Origin: Calditrichota bacterium
Lineage (GTDB): Bacteria > Electryoneota > B3-LCP
DNA: 64,000 nucleotides
NCBI GenBank assembly: GCA_020051775.1
Contig: JAGVQJ010000048.1
Coordinates: 1 to 64,000, forward strand
Direction: 5' to 3'
Below, one piece after another: positions 61,719-64,000 of the stretch. The notes under the pieces are model-generated. The model made no database searches. It saw nothing but the letters and a program-made list of their open reading frames with translations, and had not been told where the DNA came from. Within the stretch, counting starts at the first letter, position 1; each line of letters opens with the position of its first letter. The position numbers and the translations under genes are program-made.

Positions 61719-63718
61719 AGTAGCACCATTTTCTGTATAGCACTATAATCCCCTGCTTGTAAGCGGCAGAAGTAGAGGCCGGAAGGCAGACCAGTGGCAT
61801 TCCAGGTAACCTGATGAGAACCTGCGTGGCGGAAACCGTTAGATAGGGTGGTGACCAGTCTGCCGGAATTATCATAGATCTGCAATTTCACCTGTGAGGC
61901 AATAGGTAGATCGTAGGATAATCTTGTGACGGCGTTGAAGGGATTGGGGGAGGGTAGGTACATGAGAAATTCGTGGGGTACAGCTACACCTAGAACAGTG
62001 GTTTCCAATGGCTGCCAATTTACAATGCTGATACTGGAGTACTTAATCGTCGCATAGTCAGGAGTTGATTCTATACAATCACTATAACCTGTAATAAATA
62101 CATTCCCATTAATATCGATAGCTAAACTACGTGATTGATCGTATTGGTTTCCAATTCCGTTATATAGTGCTACCCATTGTAAATCACCGGCATTGTTATA
62201 CTTGTTCGTGGCATAATCATATGTCTCTCCTCCAGAACCCAATCCCGTTACGTACACGTTACCGTCTTCATCCAATGCCAGACAATAAGCCACATAAAAT
62301 GCATTCCCAGGTCCACTATAGCGCGCCACCCATTGCTGTTCTCCATCGTTGTTGTACTTGACAGTAGCACAGACAGAGTAGTAAGGATAATATTCTTGAA
62401 ATGCACTTTCTCCAGTAACATAGACGTTTCCCTCTCTATCTACGGCCACGCTATGTGCTATATCATCACCATGACCGACCCAGCCATAAGTAGCCACCCA
62501 CAGTTGATGCCCGGATGAATCGTATTTAATAGTCGTATAGTCCATGTTATCATAACCTCCAGGTTGAACACAACCTCCTGTCACATAAACATTTCCATCC
62601 CTATCTACGGCTAAACCATAAGCCAAATCTTCATAATATCCCGATTCACTGTAGCGCGCAATCCATTGTTGCTCTCCAAATGAATTATATTTGATCGTGG
62701 CATAATCCGGATTAACTGGACCACCGTAGCTAAATCCCGTTACATAGGCATTGCCATTTTCATCAACAACCAGACTTGAGGGAATATCGTAGCCATTTAC
62801 TGGCCCATCGTAGCGCGCTTCCCATAATTGTTGTCCGGCGGCATTATACTTAACCGTGGCATAATCATACATTGTACCAATTCCCATACTTTCCCCCGTA
62901 ACATAAACATTTCCAATATTGTCTACTGCCACACTCTTGCCAATATCCCCACCATTACCCGGTCCATTATAGTGTGCTACCCACAGCTGATGCCCGGTCG
63001 CGTCGTATTTTATTGTGGTGTAATCATCGTGAGTCTCAGTCCTAGAACTATATCCTGTAACAATTATATTCCCATCTCCGTCTAATACCAGCTTGTTAGC
63101 CACATCAACTCCATTTGCTGATCCGTTGTAACGGGCTTCCCATTCTTGTTGACCAGCTGCGTTGTATTTGAAAGTAGCATAATCCCCCGATGTTGCACTA
63201 CCCCAGCTACCACCCGTTACATATACGTTTCCATCCAAGTCTGCTGCCAGACTCGTACCAAAATCCCAATAATTTGCAGTCCCATTATAACGTGCTGCCC
63301 AGTGCTGTGTCACACCACACCGTAAAATTTGCTTCTGGAACAGTAATTCGTCTTGCGCCCAAACGGTATTAGGATAGGAACCAACATAAACATGCAGAGT
63401 GTAATAACCCACCTGTGCAGACGCGTATATTAATTCCTGGCGCTCCCAACTGATACTTTGCCCAGGAGGGAGTAACTGTGTAATAGGACCATAACCCGGT
63501 CCAGTAATTACACTAGGTTTAATCACTTTGCCCCAGACATCAATGCTTTGCAGCATGGAACCAAGGTTGGTTACAGTTACACGGTATGAAATCGTACCCC
63601 CTGTATCTGGCAGGACGGTGGCAGAGAGCGGAACCAGCTCCACAGAGAAGTTCTGGCAGAAACTCAAACGCGTCATTCCCAGCGTAAAAACAAAGACGTA
63701 AACAAGATACGGTTTCAT
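61712..63718 (-). CDS. SBBP-repeat beta-propeller-like secreted protein with T9SS C-terminal sorting domain
   Basis: Eight ~55-aa repeats xWxARYNGxxNxxDxAxSLAVDxxGNVYVTGxSxxxxxxxDYATIKYNxxGxQ; start refined to 63718 (SD GGAGG); C-term SPNPFNAVTRLSYDLPIASQVKLQIYDNSGRLVTTLSNG. Confidence 0.92.
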   Translation of the reverse strand: MKPYLVYVFVFTLGMTRLSFCQNFSVELVPLSATVLPDTGGTISYRVTVTNLGSMLQSIDVWGKVIKPSVITGPGYGPITQLLPPGQSISWERQELIYASAQVGYYTLHVYVGSYPNTVWAQDELLFQKQILRCGVTQHWAARYNGTANYWDFGTSLAADLDGNVYVTGGSWGSATSGDYATFKYNAAGQQEWEARYNGSANGVDVANKLVLDGDGNIIVTGYSSRTETHDDYTTIKYDATGHQLWVAHYNGPGNGGDIGKSVAVDNIGNVYVTGESMGIGTMYDYATVKYNAAGQQLWEARYDGPVNGYDIPSSLVVDENGNAYVTGFSYGGPVNPDYATIKYNSFGEQQWIARYSESGYYEDLAYGLAVDRDGNVYVTGGCVQPGGYDNMDYTTIKYDSSGHQLWVATYGWVGHGDDIAHSVAVDREGNVYVTGESAFQEYYPYYSVCATVKYNNDGEQQWVARYSGPGNAFYVAYCLALDEDGNVYVTGLGSGGETYDYATNKYNNAGDLQWVALYNGIGNQYDQSRSLAIDINGNVFITGYSDCIESTPDYATIKYSSISIVNWQPLETTVLGVAVPHEFLMYLPSPNPFNAVTRLSYDLPIASQVKLQIYDNSGRLVTTLSNGFRHAGSHQVTWNATGLPSGLYFCRLQAGDYSAIQKMVLLK

Positions 63719-63857
63719 GCCTACCTCCAACAATAATTTGAATAATCGGGATAAGATCCACCGATTTCAGATTTCCGCACCTAATGATCCCGGCAGACGG
63801 CTGCGCCAGGTAGTGGCCACTATGTGGGAGAGACAACAGCACCGGACGGCCCCGAAA

Positions 63858-63916
63858 AATCCCCCCACCCCCCCTTTCCGCCAGTAGGCGGACCCTTATG
63901 GGGAATAAGGGGGGAC
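63858..63916. repeat. Poly-C/poly-G intergenic repeat, related to 955-1042
   Basis: ATCCCCCCACCCCCCCTTTCCGCCAGTAGGCGGACCCTTATGGGGAATAAGGGGGG. Confidence 0.6.
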
Positions 63917-64000
63917 AATAAGGAATATAGTGAAATAAATCGCCAAAGTCAAGTGCAAATTTTTGCATAAGCAAAAAAAAGTGTCCGGTCACCGCTTCGC

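Noticed and set aside
61980-63320. Periodic DNA repeats considered as a CRISPR array
   Set aside because: Period ~165 nt matches in-frame SBBP protein blades; no short direct repeats with unique spacers.
63540-63992. 150-aa minus-strand ORF at right end
   Set aside because: Overlaps the signal peptide/N-terminus of the SBBP gene in another frame and runs through the poly-C repeat.

Overview
This 64 kb window looks like a chromosomal segment of a Gram-negative, FCB-type (Bacteroidetes/KSB1/Zixibacteria-like) bacterium. The phylum is inferred from ten secreted proteins that share a 'NPFNPTT..YQL..HV.L.VYD..GRLV..L' type IX secretion (T9SS-like) C-terminal domain. Main blocks: (1) an ORF running off the left edge, absent from the ORF track, that fuses a TIR/nucleoside-deoxyribosyltransferase-like domain to a beta-sandwich-like tail; (2) housekeeping genes (glyA, AI-2E transporter, rpiB, AmmeMemoRadiSam radical SAM, murQ, trmB); (3) a complete Pho module phoB-phoR-[11-bp-periodic Pho box]-porin-pstS-pstC-pstA-pstB-phoU; (4) a sensor kinase apparently split by a 1-nt frameshift; (5) an extracellular electron transfer island with an OmcS-like hexaheme (nanowire-type) cytochrome, 26- and 16-CXXCH cytochromes, a large outer-membrane barrel, NHL and YVTN beta-propellers, a parvulin PPIase and CsgG-like proteins; (6) a divergent group-3b-type [NiFe]-hydrogenase operon with a ribbon-helix-helix gene and CRP/FNR-like sites in the shared intergenic region; (7) a cluster of T9SS cargo including gingipain-like, subtilisin-like and matrixin-like proteases. 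Structures not explained by the genes: a shared uncharacterised ~110-aa module in seven secreted proteins, degenerate 7-bp tandem repeats both at 3' flanks of T9SS genes and inside their sorting-domain codons, and several REP-like hairpin families. No tRNA, rRNA, transposase or CRISPR array was recognised. All family names come from motif reading and memory; no searches were run.
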